The position numbers were made by a program, and so were the translations under genes. The notes under the pieces were generated by a model. It was not told where the DNA came from. It did not search any database and saw nothing but the letters and a program-made list of their open reading frames with translations. From NCBI RefSeq assembly GCF_003076135.1, contig NZ_QDGZ01000004.1:186001-250000 (forward strand): 64,000 nt of DNA, given 5' to 3'. Positions 1 to 8,176 of the stretch are shown piece after piece (position 1 is the stretch's first letter; each line of letters begins with the position of its first letter). The DNA comes from Nocardioides gansuensis. GTDB taxonomy: Bacteria; Actinomycetota; Actinomycetes; Propionibacteriales; Nocardioidaceae.

Positions 1-1461
1 CCAGCCCTTGGAGCGCTCGACGGCGTCCTTCCAGCGGGAGTACGCCGCGTCGGCAGCGCCGCGGTCACCGACCGGGTCGAAGCGCCGGTCGAGGGCCCAG
101 GTCTCGCGCAGCTGCTCCGTCGACGACCAGGCACCCGTGCCGAGGCCGGCGAGGAAGGCGGCGCCCAGCGCTGTGGTCTCGACGATCCGGGGCCGCTCGA
201 CCGGCAGCCCGACCTGGTCGGCCTGCACCTGGCACAGCAGGTCGTTGGCGGCCGCGCCGCCGTCGACCTTCAGCGAGGCGACCTCGGGCATGGTCTCGAG
301 AACGTCGCGCACCTCGAAGGCGATCGCCTCGAGGGTCGCCCGCACCAGGTGTGCGCGCGTCGTGCCACGCGACAGCCCGATGATCAGTCCCCGGGCGTGC
401 GGGTCCCAGTGCGGGGCGCCGAGGCCGGTGAGGGCGGGCACGAAGACCACGCCGTCGGTGTCCCGGACGGTCGCTGCGATGGCCGCGGTCTCGGCGGCCG
501 AGCCGACGATCTGGAGCCCGTCGCGCAGCCACTGGACGGCAGCGCCGGTGACGAAGATGGCACCCTCGAGCGCGTAGGTGAGCTCACCCTCCGGCGATCG
601 CCAGGCGGCCGTGGCAAGGAGCCCGGCGTCGTTGCGCACCACGTTCGAGCCGGTGTTGGTGAGGATGAACGAGCCGGTGCCGTAGGTGCACTTGGAGTCG
701 CCCTCGTCGAAGCAGGTCTGGCCGAAGAGCGCGGACTGCTGGTCGCCCGCGATCCCCGCGATGGGCAGCGACAGGTCGGCGAAGCTGCGCGGATCGGTGA
801 TGGCGATCTCGCCCCAGCTCGGCACCACCTGAGGGAGCGCGTCGCCCGGGACGCCGAAGAGGTCGCACAGCTCGTCGGACCAGTCGCCGGCCTCGAGGTC
901 GAAGAGCAGGGTGCGAGAGGCGTTGGAGACGTCGGTGACGTGCCAGGTGCCGCGCGTCATCCGGGCGATCAGGTAGGAGTCGACGGTGCCGACGGCGTAG
1001 CGGCCGGCCTCGACGAGTGCCCAGGTGTGTGGCTCGTTCTCCTTCAGCCAGGTCAGCTTGGTGCCCGAGAAGTAGGGGTCGAGCCGCAGGCCGGTCAGCT
1101 CGGTGACCCGCTTCTCGTGGCCGGCGTCGCGGAGCCGGCTGCAGATGTCCGCGGTGCGGCGGTCCTGCCACACGATCGCGCGCCGCGGTGAGCCGAGGGT
1201 CTCGCGGTCCCAGAGCACGACCGTCTCGCGCTGGTTGGTGATCCCGACCGCGGTGAGCGACGTGGGGTCGATCTTGCCGAGCACCTCCCGGGTCGCCTCG
1301 AGCGTCGCCTGCCAGATCTCCTCGGGTGCGTGCTCGACCCACCCCGAGCGGGGGAAGTGCTGGGCGAACTCCTGGTAGCCCTTCGCCACGATCTCGCCCC
1401 GGTCGGAGACGACGACGGCGGTGACACCCGTCGTACCTGCGTCGATGGCCAGGATGCTCAT
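1..1461 (-). CDS. glpK: Glycerol kinase, C-terminus cut by window edge
   Basis: FGGY-family kinase that phosphorylates glycerol to sn-glycerol-3-phosphate with ATP in the cytoplasm. The reading frame is open for 487 codons from an ATG at 1461 to base 1. The N-terminus carries the DAGTTG phosphate-binding motif (residues 7-12). Further in are the ITNQRET, GDQQSALFGQ and YGTGSF segments typical of GlpK, and the GGAAAND signature of the second domain. GlpK is about 500 residues, so only a short C-terminal piece should be missing. The start overlaps the stop of the upstream DUF1028 gene by 4 bp (ATGA), so the two are co-transcribed and probably translationally coupled. No glycerol facilitator or GlpD is visible; they could lie beyond the edge. 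Confidence 0.93.
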   Translation of the reverse strand, partial: MSILAIDAGTTGVTAVVVSDRGEIVAKGYQEFAQHFPRSGWVEHAPEEIWQATLEATREVLGKIDPTSLTAVGITNQRETVVLWDRETLGSPRRAIVWQDRRTADICSRLRDAGHEKRVTELTGLRLDPYFSGTKLTWLKENEPHTWALVEAGRYAVGTVDSYLIARMTRGTWHVTDVSNASRTLLFDLEAGDWSDELCDLFGVPGDALPQVVPSWGEIAITDPRSFADLSLPIAGIAGDQQSALFGQTCFDEGDSKCTYGTGSFILTNTGSNVVRNDAGLLATAAWRSPEGELTYALEGAIFVTGAAVQWLRDGLQIVGSAAETAAIAATVRDTDGVVFVPALTGLGAPHWDPHARGLIIGLSRGTTRAHLVRATLEAIAFEVRDVLETMPEVASLKVDGGAAANDLLCQVQADQVGLPVERPRIVETTALGAAFLAGLGTGAWSSTEQLRETWALDRRFDPVGDRGAADAAYSRWKDAVERSKGW

Positions 1462-2279
1462 GCCTTCTCCCCTCGGAGGATCTCCAGCACGCGCGCGTCG
1501 ATCCACGACCCGTCGTCGGCGACCCGCATCTCGTAGTTCTCGGTGCCGACCCACGCGTGCAGGTCGGGATGCCCGAGCGCTCGCACGCGCTCGGCGATCT
1601 CGCCCTCGAGCTCCGGCGTCACGGCGATCTTCTCGTCCTCGATGGAGGCGGTGAGGTAGAGGTCGTTGAGGTCGAGCAGCCGGGCGAGCTCGTCCACGGG
1701 CGCCTGGTGGTCGTCGACACGCAGGTCGACGGCGACGTCGTCGCCCCCGCCGTACCCGGCACCTTCGCGTACGACGAGGAGTGCGGCCGACTGGCGGCCG
1801 CGCCGGTCACCCCCGGCCTCCTCACCGGCCTGCAGCGCGGCCAGCAGCCGGCGGGCCAGGGGCGCGGCGGGGTCGCTGGCCTCGAAGGCCGTGCGCATCG
1901 CCTCGACCACCTCGGGACCGGTGAGGATGTTGCCCTGCACCGCGAAGCCGTCGCCGGTGACGCCGCCGGCCCAGTCGAAGCACGCGCTGCCCGTGTGGGT
2001 GGCGGCGTTGCCCTCCACGTCGACGATGCCGACCTGGCGGTGGTCGCGCTTGTCGTCCTCCTCGAGCAGCCGCTGCAGCGCGACCCCGGCGGTCGCGCCG
2101 TCGTCGAGGTGGGCCAGGGCGAGGAACTTGTACGCCACGTTGGCCTCCGCCTGGGTGGCGATGGCGCCGATGCCCGCCACGGCCGCCGGGACGGCGTTGC
2201 CGACGGCGAGGAACTTGGAGGCCACCGCCACCCCCCAGGACTCCCCGTCCTCCGAGCGGGCCACGATGGAGTACGTCAT
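1458..2279 (-). CDS. DUF1028 family protein (Ntn-hydrolase-like fold)
   Basis: A 273-residue protein. Its N-terminus (MTYSIVARSEDG, then GVAVASKFLAVG and GAIATQA) and internal TGSACFDWAG and QGNIL segments match the DUF1028 family, whose members resemble N-terminal-nucleophile hydrolases. The substrate is unknown. The ATG at 2279 is preferred over a start 19 codons upstream because a TAGGGT hexamer lies 7 nt before it, the leaderless arrangement used across this window. It is the first gene of a two-gene unit with glpK. That pairing hints at a role near glycerol or small-metabolite use, but this is inference from context only. Confidence 0.85.
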   Translation of the reverse strand: MTYSIVARSEDGESWGVAVASKFLAVGNAVPAAVAGIGAIATQAEANVAYKFLALAHLDDGATAGVALQRLLEEDDKRDHRQVGIVDVEGNAATHTGSACFDWAGGVTGDGFAVQGNILTGPEVVEAMRTAFEASDPAAPLARRLLAALQAGEEAGGDRRGRQSAALLVVREGAGYGGGDDVAVDLRVDDHQAPVDELARLLDLNDLYLTASIEDEKIAVTPELEGEIAERVRALGHPDLHAWVGTENYEMRVADDGSWIDARVLEILRGEKA

Positions 2280-2286
2280 GGCGCCG

Positions 2287-2292
2287 ACCCTA
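2287..2292 (-). promoter_or_regulatory. -10 hexamer of leaderless promoter (DUF1028-glpK)
   Basis: TAGGGT on the minus strand, 7 nt before the ATG at 2279. This spacing puts the transcript start at or next to the start codon. Confidence 0.6.
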
Positions 2293-2302
2293 GTGGGTTC
2301 GC

Positions 2303-2333
2303 TACTGTGACCCCGTCTCTTGGATCGATCCAA
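2303..2333 (+). promoter_or_regulatory. Candidate pfkA promoter with 14-bp palindromic operator
   Basis: A TACTGT hexamer (2303-2308) is a plausible -10 element for the phosphofructokinase gene. Just downstream, 2320-2333 is a perfect 14-bp palindrome, TTGGATCGATCCAA, with a CG centre, 26 nt before the ATG. Its place near +5 to +19 suits a repressor site, and the CG-centred shape resembles LacI-family operators. No regulator gene is visible nearby. Promoter and operator are predictions. Confidence 0.45.
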
Positions 2334-2359
2334 CATGCCTGTACGACGAATGGAGTGTC

Positions 2360-3388
2360 ATGCGAGTCGGAGTCCTCACCGGCGGAGGCGACTGCCCCGG
2401 CCTCAACGCCGTCATCCGCGCGGTCGTGCGCAAGGGCGTCAAGGTCCACGGATTCGATTTCGTCGGCTACCGCGAAGGCTGGAAGGGCCCTCTCGAGGGG
2501 CTCACCATGGAGCTCGGCATCGAGCAGTGCCGCGGCATCCTGCCTCGCGGCGGCACCATCCTCGGCTCCAGCCGCACCAACCCGTTCAAGCTCGACAACG
2601 GCGTGGAGCGGATCAAGGACAACCTCGCCAAGGACGGCGTCGACGCGCTCGTCGCGATCGGCGGTGAGGACACGCTCGGAGTCGCCACCAGGCTCGCCGA
2701 CCTGGGCGTCAACGTGGTCGGCGTACCGAAGACCATCGACAACGACCTGTCCGGCACCGACTTCACGTTCGGCTTCGACACCGCGGTCAACATCGCGACC
2801 GAGGCGATCGACCGGCTGCACACGACCGCCGAGTCCCACCACCGGGTGCTGGTCGTCGAGGTGATGGGCCGCCACGCCGGCTGGATCGCGCTGCACAGCG
2901 GCATCGCGGGCGGCGCCAGCATGGTGCTGATCCCCGAGCAGCCCTTCGACATCGAGGACGTCTGCACGAAGGTCAAGGACCGCTTCCGGAGCAAGTACGC
3001 CCCCATCGTCGTCGTCTCCGAGGGGGCCGTCCCGATGGAGGGTGGCGAGATGACCCTCGTCAGCGGTGAGAAGGACGCCTTCGGCCACGTGCGCCTCGGC
3101 GGCATCGGCGACCGGATCGCCGCCGAGATCGAGCAGCGCACCGGCGCAGAGGCCCGCGCCGTCGTGCTCGGGCACATCCAGCGCGGCGGCACCCCCACGG
3201 CGTTCGACCGCTGGCTGGCAACCCGCTTCGGGCTGCAGGCCATCGACGCGGTCGCCGAAGGCGACTACGGGAAGATGATGGCGCTGCGCGGCACCCGCAT
3301 CGACCGGGTCCCGCTGATCGAGGGCACCGGCGAGCTCAAGCTCGTCTCCGACGAGGAGTACGCCGAGGCACAGGTCTTCTTCGGCTAG
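2360..3388 (+). CDS. pfkA: 6-phosphofructokinase, predicted pyrophosphate-dependent
   Basis: A 342-residue group A phosphofructokinase that converts fructose 6-phosphate to the 1,6-bisphosphate in glycolysis. Visible are the GGGDCPGLNA nucleotide/phosphate loop (8-17), the catalytic TIDND (125-129), MGRHAGW in the F6P site, and HIQRGG late in the chain. The phosphoryl-donor loop reads GGEDT (101-105), giving Asp104, and Lys124 precedes TIDND. In the family, Gly104/Gly124 marks ATP use and Asp104/Lys124 marks pyrophosphate use, so this enzyme is predicted to use PPi and may run reversibly. The ATG has a GGAG element just upstream. It is transcribed away from DUF1028-glpK across an 80-bp divergent region. 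Confidence 0.92.
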   Translation: MRVGVLTGGGDCPGLNAVIRAVVRKGVKVHGFDFVGYREGWKGPLEGLTMELGIEQCRGILPRGGTILGSSRTNPFKLDNGVERIKDNLAKDGVDALVAIGGEDTLGVATRLADLGVNVVGVPKTIDNDLSGTDFTFGFDTAVNIATEAIDRLHTTAESHHRVLVVEVMGRHAGWIALHSGIAGGASMVLIPEQPFDIEDVCTKVKDRFRSKYAPIVVVSEGAVPMEGGEMTLVSGEKDAFGHVRLGGIGDRIAAEIEQRTGAEARAVVLGHIQRGGTPTAFDRWLATRFGLQAIDAVAEGDYGKMMALRGTRIDRVPLIEGTGELKLVSDEEYAEAQVFFG

Positions 3389-3425
3389 GCAGTGGCGTCG
3401 ACGGGTCAGGCCGTCGGCCCAGCTG

Positions 3426-3488
3426 GATAGTCCGTGACGATCGGACCCATGGCCGCGGCCGGGAAGGGTCCGTTCGTCACGGACTATC
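3426..3488. repeat. Long inverted repeat, 23-bp arms
   Basis: Arms at 3426-3448 and 3466-3488 are complementary over 23 bp with one mismatch. The 17-nt loop holds a perfect GGCCGCGGCC palindrome. No T-tract follows, so this is not a standard intrinsic terminator. It lies in the 199-bp gap between pfkA and the permease, 100 bp before the permease start. It could be a REP/BIME-like element, a T-less terminator, or a regulator-bound site. Confidence 0.8.
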
Positions 3489-3587
3489 GCGACGACTCGG
3501 AGGGACCTGAATCGGGTCGGTTGTTGCCAACCCTCAAGTGAGGGTCCACAGTGTGGTGGATCACACCTGAACGGGGAGGTAGCAGGC

Positions 3588-5054
3588 ATGTCCATCACGT
3601 CTGTCGAGCAGGACTCTCACGACGCCCCCGAGGGCGGCCGGCTCGAGCTGAAGCGGGTGATGGGGCCCAAGCTCCTGTTGCTCTTCATCGTCGGCGACAT
3701 CCTGGGTGCGGGCGTGTACGCCGTGACCGGCACGATGGCCGGCTACGTCGGCGGCATCCTGTGGCTGCCCTTCCTGATCGCGTTCATCGTGGCCTCGCTG
3801 ACCGCGCTGTCCTACCTCGAGCTGGTCACGAAGTATCCGCAGGCCGCAGGCGCCGCGCTCTACGCGCACAAGGCCTTCGGCATCCACTTCGTCACCTTCC
3901 TGGTGGCCTTCGCCGTGGTGTGCTCCGGCATCACCAGTGCGTCGACGTCGGCCAACACGCTGGCCCAGCAGTTCTTCGGCGGGCTGCAGATCAACGGCTG
4001 GATCGACGAGCTGCCGGGCAGCGGCGTGATCACCGCGGTCGCCATGGGATTCATGGTCCTGCTCGCCCTGATCAACCTCCGGGGCGTGGGCGAGAGCGTG
4101 AAGTTCAACATCATCCTCACGCTCGTCGAGGTCGTCGCCCTCTCGATCGTGATCGGCGTGGGCTTCTTCGTGATCCTCCAGGGCGAGGCCGACATGGGTG
4201 AGCTCGCCAGCTTCACCGACTACGAGGGCATGGGCATGGTCTTCGCGATCACCGCCGCCACCTCGGTCGCGTTCTTCGCGATGGTCGGCTTCGAGGACTC
4301 CGTCAACATGGTCGAGGAGACCAAGGAGCCCGAGAAGATCTTCCCGCGCACCATGCTGATGGGCCTGGGCATCGCGGCGATCATCTACATGCTCGTCGCC
4401 GTCTCCGTGGTCAGCGTGCTGACGCCCGACGAGCTGGAGGTCATCAACCAGTCGGAGGGCCGGGCCCTGCTCGAGGTCGTCAGCAAGGGTGCCCCGGACT
4501 TCCCGATCGACCGCGTCTTCCCGTTCCTCGCCGTCTTCGCGGTCGCGAACACCTCGCTGATCAACATGATGATGGCCAGCCGGCTGGTCTACGGCATGGC
4601 CAAGCAGGACGTCCTCCCGCGCGGCCTCGCCGCGGTGCTGCCCGGCCGCAGGTCCCCGTGGGCCGGCATCGTCTTCTCCACGGTCCTCGCGCTCTTCGTC
4701 ATCTGGTACGTCGCCAGCGACCCGGACAGCAACATCGTCGCCAACCTCTCGAGCACGACGGCGCTGCTGCTGCTGTGCGTGTTCGCCGTCGTGAACATCG
4801 CCTGCATGGTGCTGCGCGGGTCGCGTGGCGGTGAGCAGGGCATCTTCAAGTCGCCCGGCCCGACGCCGTTCCTGGCCTCGGCGCTGTGCGTCTACCTCGC
4901 CGGCCCGTGGGTCGACCGTGAGGCGATCGTCTACCAGATCGCCGGCGGCCTGATGGTGATCGGCATCGTGCTGTGGGCCCTGACCTGGCTGACCAACCGC
5001 GCGATCCGGGCCAAGAAGACCGGGTTCCGCGACATCGACCACCTGGGGGAGTAG
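3588..5054 (+). CDS. APC-family amino acid permease
   Basis: A 488-residue integral membrane protein with about 12 hydrophobic segments starting near residue 28. The first carries the APC hallmark glycine-rich stretch (GDILGAGVYAVTG), the unwound part of TM1 that binds substrate backbone in this superfamily. It probably imports or exchanges amino acids or amines across the cytoplasmic membrane; the substrate cannot be read from sequence. The ATG has a strong GGGAGG element. It is a single-gene unit between the long inverted repeat and the DAHP synthase gene, which has its own promoter. Confidence 0.88.
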   Translation: MSITSVEQDSHDAPEGGRLELKRVMGPKLLLLFIVGDILGAGVYAVTGTMAGYVGGILWLPFLIAFIVASLTALSYLELVTKYPQAAGAALYAHKAFGIHFVTFLVAFAVVCSGITSASTSANTLAQQFFGGLQINGWIDELPGSGVITAVAMGFMVLLALINLRGVGESVKFNIILTLVEVVALSIVIGVGFFVILQGEADMGELASFTDYEGMGMVFAITAATSVAFFAMVGFEDSVNMVEETKEPEKIFPRTMLMGLGIAAIIYMLVAVSVVSVLTPDELEVINQSEGRALLEVVSKGAPDFPIDRVFPFLAVFAVANTSLINMMMASRLVYGMAKQDVLPRGLAAVLPGRRSPWAGIVFSTVLALFVIWYVASDPDSNIVANLSSTTALLLLCVFAVVNIACMVLRGSRGGEQGIFKSPGPTPFLASALCVYLAGPWVDREAIVYQIAGGLMVIGIVLWALTWLTNRAIRAKKTGFRDIDHLGE

Positions 5055-5108
5055 CCGGGGAGTAGCCCGCCCACCGGTCACGAATCGGGGTCGCGGTGCG
5101 CCGCGCCG

Positions 5109-5114
5109 TACCCT
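5109..5114 (+). promoter_or_regulatory. -10 hexamer of leaderless promoter (DAHP synthase)
   Basis: TACCCT lies 6 nt before the GTG at 5121, with no Shine-Dalgarno sequence between; leaderless transcription is predicted. Confidence 0.6.
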
Positions 5115-5120
5115 TGACCG

Positions 5121-6470
5121 GTGAGCACCGTCCCCACCCTCGAGCAGCTGCACGCCCTCGGCCCCGCCCAGCAGCCGTCCTACCCGGACAGCGCTGCGGT
5201 GGCTGCCGCCGTCCAGCGCCTCCGCACGGCGCCGCCGCTCGTGTTTGCGGGCGAGTGCGACGAGCTCAAGGAGAAGATCGCCGCGGTCACGCGCGGCGAG
5301 GCGTTCATGCTGCAGGGTGGCGACTGCGCGGAGACTTTCGACGGCGTGACCGCCGACAACGTGCGCAACAAGCTGCGCGTCCTGCTGCAGATGGCGGTCG
5401 TGCTGACCTACGCCGCGTCCGTGCCGGTCGTGAAGGTGGGCCGCATCGCCGGGCAGTACGCGAAGCCGCGCTCGAAGGACATGGAGACCCGCGTTGTTGC
5501 TGGTGAGGAGGTGACCCTGCCGGCCTACCGCGGCGACGCCGTCAACGGCTACGAGTTCACCCCCGAGGCGCGCATCCCCGACCCGCAGCGGCTCGTGGAC
5601 GTCTACAACTCCTCGGCCGCGACGCTCAACCTGGTCCGTGCCTTCGTGACCGGCGGCTACGCCGACCTGCGCCAGGTGCACACCTGGAACACCGACTTCG
5701 TGAAGTCGTCGGCCGCCGGCCAGCGCTACGAGGCGGTGGCGAGCGAGATCGACCGCGCGCTCACCTTCATGCGCGCCATCGGCGCCGACCCCGACGAGTT
5801 CCACCGCGTCGACTTCCACTCCAGCCACGAGGCGCTGGTGCTGGAGTACGAGCACGCGATGACCCGCATCGACAGCCGCACCCAGCAGCCGTACGACGTG
5901 TCCGGCCACTTCGTCTGGATCGGCGAGCGCACCCGCCAGCTCGACGGCGCACACGTCGAGCTGCTCAGCCACATCAAGAACCCGATCGGCGTGAAGCTCG
6001 GCCCGACGACGTCACCCGACGACGCGCTCGCGCTGGCCGCCAAGCTCAACCCGCAGAACGAGGCCGGCCGGCTGACGTTCATCACCCGCTTCGGCGCAGG
6101 CAAGATCCGCGAGGGCCTTCCGCCGCTGATCGAGAAGGTCACCGCCGAGGGAGTGCAGGTCGCCTGGATCTGCGACCCGATGCACGGCAACACCTTCGAG
6201 GCCAGCTCGGGCTACAAGACCCGCCGCTTCGACGACGTCATCGACGAGGTGCAGGGCTTCTTCGACGTGCACCGCGCCCTGGGCACCTGGCCCGGCGGCG
6301 TGCACGTGGAGCTCACCGGTGACGACGTCACCGAGTGCGTCGGCGGCGGCGAGGAGCTGGCCGAGATCGACCTCGGCAACCGCTACGAGTCGGTCTGCGA
6401 CCCCCGCCTGAACCGCGTGCAGTCGCTCGAGCTCTCCTTCCTCGTCGCGGAGATGCTGCGGAAGGCCTGA
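5121..6470 (+). CDS. aroG: Class II 3-deoxy-7-phosphoheptulonate (DAHP) synthase
   Basis: A 449-residue type II (plant/mycobacterial) DAHP synthase. It condenses phosphoenolpyruvate and erythrose 4-phosphate in the first step of aromatic amino acid synthesis. It shows the metal-binding Cys in GGDCAETF (Cys69), VGRIAGQYAKPRS, PAYRGDAVNG, and the late CDPMHGNT and HVELTGDDVTEC segments that complete the metal site. The start is GTG with a leaderless-type TACCCT 6 nt upstream. The same gene (Rv2178c) lies near pknL in Mycobacterium tuberculosis, so its position supports orthology. Allosteric control by aromatic amino acids is usual for the family but cannot be read here. Confidence 0.95.
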   Translation: MSTVPTLEQLHALGPAQQPSYPDSAAVAAAVQRLRTAPPLVFAGECDELKEKIAAVTRGEAFMLQGGDCAETFDGVTADNVRNKLRVLLQMAVVLTYAASVPVVKVGRIAGQYAKPRSKDMETRVVAGEEVTLPAYRGDAVNGYEFTPEARIPDPQRLVDVYNSSAATLNLVRAFVTGGYADLRQVHTWNTDFVKSSAAGQRYEAVASEIDRALTFMRAIGADPDEFHRVDFHSSHEALVLEYEHAMTRIDSRTQQPYDVSGHFVWIGERTRQLDGAHVELLSHIKNPIGVKLGPTTSPDDALALAAKLNPQNEAGRLTFITRFGAGKIREGLPPLIEKVTAEGVQVAWICDPMHGNTFEASSGYKTRRFDDVIDEVQGFFDVHRALGTWPGGVHVELTGDDVTECVGGGEELAEIDLGNRYESVCDPRLNRVQSLELSFLVAEMLRKA

Positions 6471-6481
6471 GCGCCCCCCGG

Positions 6482-6487
6482 TAGGTT
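6482..6487 (+). promoter_or_regulatory. -10 hexamer of leaderless promoter (threonine aldolase)
   Basis: TAGGTT lies 6 nt before the GTG at 6494. Confidence 0.6.
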
Positions 6488-6493
6488 CGGGGC

Positions 6494-7501
6494 GTGATCG
6501 ACCTCCGCTCCGATACCCTGACCCGCCCGACCGAGGCGATGCGGGCCGCGATGGCCCGCGCGGAGGTGGGCGACGACGTCTACTCCGAGGACCCGACGGT
6601 CCTGGCGCTGGAGGAGCGGGTGGCCGACCTCTTCGGCCACGAGGCCGCCCTCTTCACGCCGACCGGCTCGATGGCCAACGTGCTCGCCGTGCGCACGGTG
6701 GTCGGGGTCGGCCAGGAGGTGCTCTGCGAGTCGAGCGCCCACATCGCGCGCGCCGAGCTGGGTGCGCACGGCGCCTTCACCGGGCTGACGATGCGCACCT
6801 GGACCCATCCCCGCGGGCAGGTCGACCTGGCCCAGGTCGAGGGTCTCTTCGCCCCGGACATGGGTCCGTTCTTCGTCCCCACCGCAGCCGTCTCGGTCGA
6901 GTGCACCCACAACTTCGCCGGTGGCGCCGTGCTGCCCATCGACGACCTTCGCTCCCTGCGCGCGTGGGCCGACACGGTCGGCACGTCGATCCACCTCGAC
7001 GGCGCCCGGATCTGGAACGCCCACGTCGCCACCGGCACCCCGCTTCGGCAGTACGGCGCGGTGGCCGACGTGGTGGCGGTGTGCCTGTCCAAGGGGCTGG
7101 GCGCTCCCGTGGGGTCGCTGGTCATCGGCTCGCAGGCCGCCATCGACGAGTCGCGGGTCTGGCGGAAGCGGATGGGCGGCGGCATGCGCCAGGTCGGCAT
7201 CCTCGCGGCCGCGGGCCTGCACGCCCTGGACCGGCACGTGGAGCGGCTCGCGGACGACCACGCGCACGCCCGGCTGCTGGCCGAGGCGGTCGGCGTCGAC
7301 CCGGCAGCAGTCGACACGAACATCGTCGTCGTCGAGCGCGACGACGCGCCCGCCTTCGTGAACGCGGCCGCCGAGCAGGGAGTCCGGGTCGCGATGGTCG
7401 GCCCCCGCGCCGTGCGCCTCGTGACCCACCTCGACGTCAGCCGTGCCGACGCCGAGCGTGCCGCGGCCGTGCTCAGCCGGCTCGCCACTCCAGGCGGCTG
7501 A
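6494..7501 (+). CDS. ltaE: Low-specificity L-threonine aldolase
   Basis: A 335-residue fold-type I PLP enzyme that splits L-threonine or allo-threonine into glycine and acetaldehyde. The N-terminal IDLRSDTLTRPT is the family signature. HLDGARIWNA (167-176) holds the Asp (169) that contacts the PLP ring nitrogen, and CLSKGLGAPVGS carries the Schiff-base lysine, Lys200. The GTG start has TAGGTT 6 nt upstream. Its 3' end runs 29 bp into the convergent GNAT gene, so the two messages share an antisense overlap. Confidence 0.93.
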   Translation: MIDLRSDTLTRPTEAMRAAMARAEVGDDVYSEDPTVLALEERVADLFGHEAALFTPTGSMANVLAVRTVVGVGQEVLCESSAHIARAELGAHGAFTGLTMRTWTHPRGQVDLAQVEGLFAPDMGPFFVPTAAVSVECTHNFAGGAVLPIDDLRSLRAWADTVGTSIHLDGARIWNAHVATGTPLRQYGAVADVVAVCLSKGLGAPVGSLVIGSQAAIDESRVWRKRMGGGMRQVGILAAAGLHALDRHVERLADDHAHARLLAEAVGVDPAAVDTNIVVVERDDAPAFVNAAAEQGVRVAMVGPRAVRLVTHLDVSRADAERAAAVLSRLATPGG

Positions 7502-7952
7502 TCTCCTCGCCGTCGTGCAGCGTGCTGCGCTCGCCCGTGTCGACGAAGCCACAGGCGGCGTAGAGGCGCTGGCCGCGCCGGTTGTCCACGCGCGTCCACA
7601 CGCTCAGCCGGGTCCACGCGGTGCCCTCCGGCGGCGCCTGCAGCGCGCGGACCAGGGCGGTGCCGATGCCGCAACCCCAGTAGGCCGGCGTCACGAAGAG
7701 CATCGCGATGTGGCCGCACGTCGGGTCGACGGCCGACCCCTCGAGATAGGGCTCGGCGACGACCATCCCGGCCGCACGCTCGCCGTAGTGGGCGAGCAGG
7801 GCGACGTCGCTCTCCCGGAGCTTGGTCTCCACCCGCTCGCGCCGGCCGGGCGTGGGCGTCCGGCCACCGGCGAGGCGTGCCGCGGCCCAGATGTCCGCGG
7901 CGGCGGAGAGCTGTGCGCCGTCGCGGATCGGGGTGATGAGGGTGCGCGGCAT
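7473..7952 (-). CDS. GNAT-family N-acetyltransferase
   Basis: A 159-residue protein with the GNAT acetyl-CoA core. A beta-strand ends in HIAMLFVTPAYWG, followed by CGIGTALVRAL, a variant of the Q/R-x-x-G-x-G/A pyrophosphate loop, then a late YAACGF segment. The acceptor is unknown. The ATG at 7952 lies 2 nt after the stop of the zinc-ribbon gene, so the two form an operon. The 3' end overlaps the threonine aldolase gene by 29 bp on the opposite strand. Confidence 0.85.
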   Translation of the reverse strand: MPRTLITPIRDGAQLSAAADIWAAARLAGGRTPTPGRRERVETKLRESDVALLAHYGERAAGMVVAEPYLEGSAVDPTCGHIAMLFVTPAYWGCGIGTALVRALQAPPEGTAWTRLSVWTRVDNRRGQRLYAACGFVDTGERSTLHDGEEISRLEWRAG

Positions 7953-7954
7953 TG

Positions 7955-8176
7955 TCAGCCCAGGCAGGAGACGAGCAGGACGAGCAGCAGGAGGAGGACG
8001 ACCACGCCGGCGACGAGCAGCGGGGTGCGGGGCAGCTCCGGACCGAGGGCCGAGCCGGCCGGCACGGGCGCGCCGAACCGCGCCTCCGCCGGCACGGGCT
8101 CGCCGATCCGGTGGCCGCAGTTGGTGCAGAAGCGGCCGATCCCCAGCTCCTGGCTGCACCGCGCACACAACGTCAT
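7955..8176 (-). CDS. Small zinc-ribbon, single-pass membrane protein
   Basis: A 73-residue protein. The N-terminus has two CxxC pairs (CARC at 4-7, CTNC near 17-20) forming a zinc ribbon. A Pro/Ala-rich linker follows, then one C-terminal hydrophobic helix of about 20 residues ending in Cys-Leu-Gly. It is likely tethered to the membrane with the ribbon in the cytoplasm. The function is unknown; this layout is common in small actinobacterial proteins. It is the first gene of a unit with the GNAT gene. Confidence 0.75.
   Translation of the reverse strand: MTLCARCSQELGIGRFCTNCGHRIGEPVPAEARFGAPVPAGSALGPELPRTPLLVAGVVVLLLLLVLLVSCLG

Noticed and set aside
3561..5972. An 803-codon minus-strand open frame
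   Set aside because: It is antisense to the APC permease and DAHP synthase genes, is composed of His/Asp/Glu/Arg runs typical of GC-rich shadows, and has no start signal.
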